From Paracoccaceae bacterium (lineage in GTDB: Bacteria > Pseudomonadota > Alphaproteobacteria > Rhodobacterales > Rhodobacteraceae), in NCBI GenBank assembly GCA_003250135.1, contig QKHF01000287.1, forward strand, positions 1 to 5,150: DNA of 5,150 nucleotides, in the 5' to 3' direction. Of the stretch, positions 4,731 through 5,150 are shown piece by piece. The position numbers and the translations under genes were made by a program. Positions within the stretch are counted from its first letter, which is position 1, and each line of letters starts with the position of its first letter. The notes under the pieces are model-generated. The model made no database searches and was not told where the DNA came from. It saw only the letters and a list, made by a program, of their open reading frames with translations.

Positions 4731-5150
4731 GGTTGATTTTCGCAGCGATGATGGCGGCGGCCATCGCCGCATCCGCTCAGGCGCAAACAGCCTGCGGCGG
4801 CGATGTCCCGTGCGAGATCGAGACCGGCGTTTATCACGTCGCCCTGCCCGAGGCGCCCGAAGGCGCGCCGATGGTCGTGTGGCTGCACGGCTATGGCGGC
4901 GCGGGCTCGAAGGCGGTCGCCAATACGGGCTTCGCCAGCGGTTTCACCGGGCGCGGCTATGCGTTGATCGCCCCCGACGGGCTGAAATGGCATGGGCCGG
5001 AGTCCAAGACCGAATGGTCGGTGCGCGATGGCTATCCCGCCTATCCGCGCAACGATCAGGACTTCGTGCGCGCCGTGATCGACGACGCCGCATCCCGATT
5101 CCATCTCGACCGGAGCCGCGTGTTTCTGACCGGCTTCTCGCGCGGCGGGT
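4727..5150 (+). CDS. Second exported alpha/beta-hydrolase, paralogue of the upstream gene (3' end outside window)
   Basis: An open frame from the ATG at 4727 runs to the window end, giving 141 codons. It starts on the ATGA shared with the upstream stop, with AAGGAGAGG at 4711-4719 ahead. Residues 1-19 look like a signal peptide (Arg2, an Ala/Met/Ile-rich core, likely cut after AQA). The mature start has the same C-x5-C layout as its neighbour (Cys23, Cys29, then EIE), followed by GVYHVALPE (34-42). Then come the oxyanion motif WLHGYGG (52-58), TGRGYALIAPDG (74-85) and the nucleophile elbow GFSRGG with Ser138. The Asp and His of the triad should lie beyond the window. By eye about half of the aligned residues match the upstream esterase, so the two are a tandem duplication. 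The segment between the oxyanion motif and the nucleophile differs most, with a longer aromatic stretch (DGYPAYPRND), which may mean a different substrate. Same family assignment; function of the pair unknown. Confidence 0.85.
   Translation, partial: MRLIFAAMMAAAIAASAQAQTACGGDVPCEIETGVYHVALPEAPEGAPMVVWLHGYGGAGSKAVANTGFASGFTGRGYALIAPDGLKWHGPESKTEWSVRDGYPAYPRNDQDFVRAVIDDAASRFHLDRSRVFLTGFSRGG

Overview
This window reads as a GC-rich alphaproteobacterial chromosome segment, most likely from the Rhodobacterales (Rhodobacter/Paracoccus relatives). Three things point there: strong G/C preference at third codon positions, the gene order ffh - acetyltransferase - chorismate mutase - rpsP - rimM - trmD - rplS, and a TrmD N-terminal extension that I recall from that group. 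All genes lie on the plus strand. No tRNA, rRNA, CRISPR array, insertion sequence or phage gene is visible.

Region 1 (1-1426) opens inside ffh, the protein subunit of the signal recognition particle, of which only the end of the G domain and the M domain are present. A GNAT acetyltransferase and a small AroQ-type chorismate mutase follow. These three genes are joined by 4-base start/stop overlaps (ATGA, GTGA), so they are probably co-transcribed and translationally coupled.

Region 2 (1461-3722) is the classical translation operon: rpsP (ribosomal protein S16), rimM (30S maturation factor), trmD (tRNA m1G37 methyltransferase) and rplS (ribosomal protein L19). Only 34 bases separate it from the chorismate mutase. 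A strong intrinsic terminator follows rplS.

Region 3 (3873-5150) is a separate unit of two tandem, paralogous, exported alpha/beta-hydrolases of the polyhydroxybutyrate depolymerase / feruloyl esterase-like type, overlapping by ATGA. The second is cut by the window end just after its nucleophile motif. This pair is the accessory part of the window.

Most of the window is ordinary housekeeping DNA and I see no clearly undescribed system. The best points for a second look are the tandem secreted esterase pair with a shared N-terminal C-x5-C motif, a Glu at the catalytic Asp position of TrmD, and a chorismate mutase without an obvious counterpart of E. coli Gln88.
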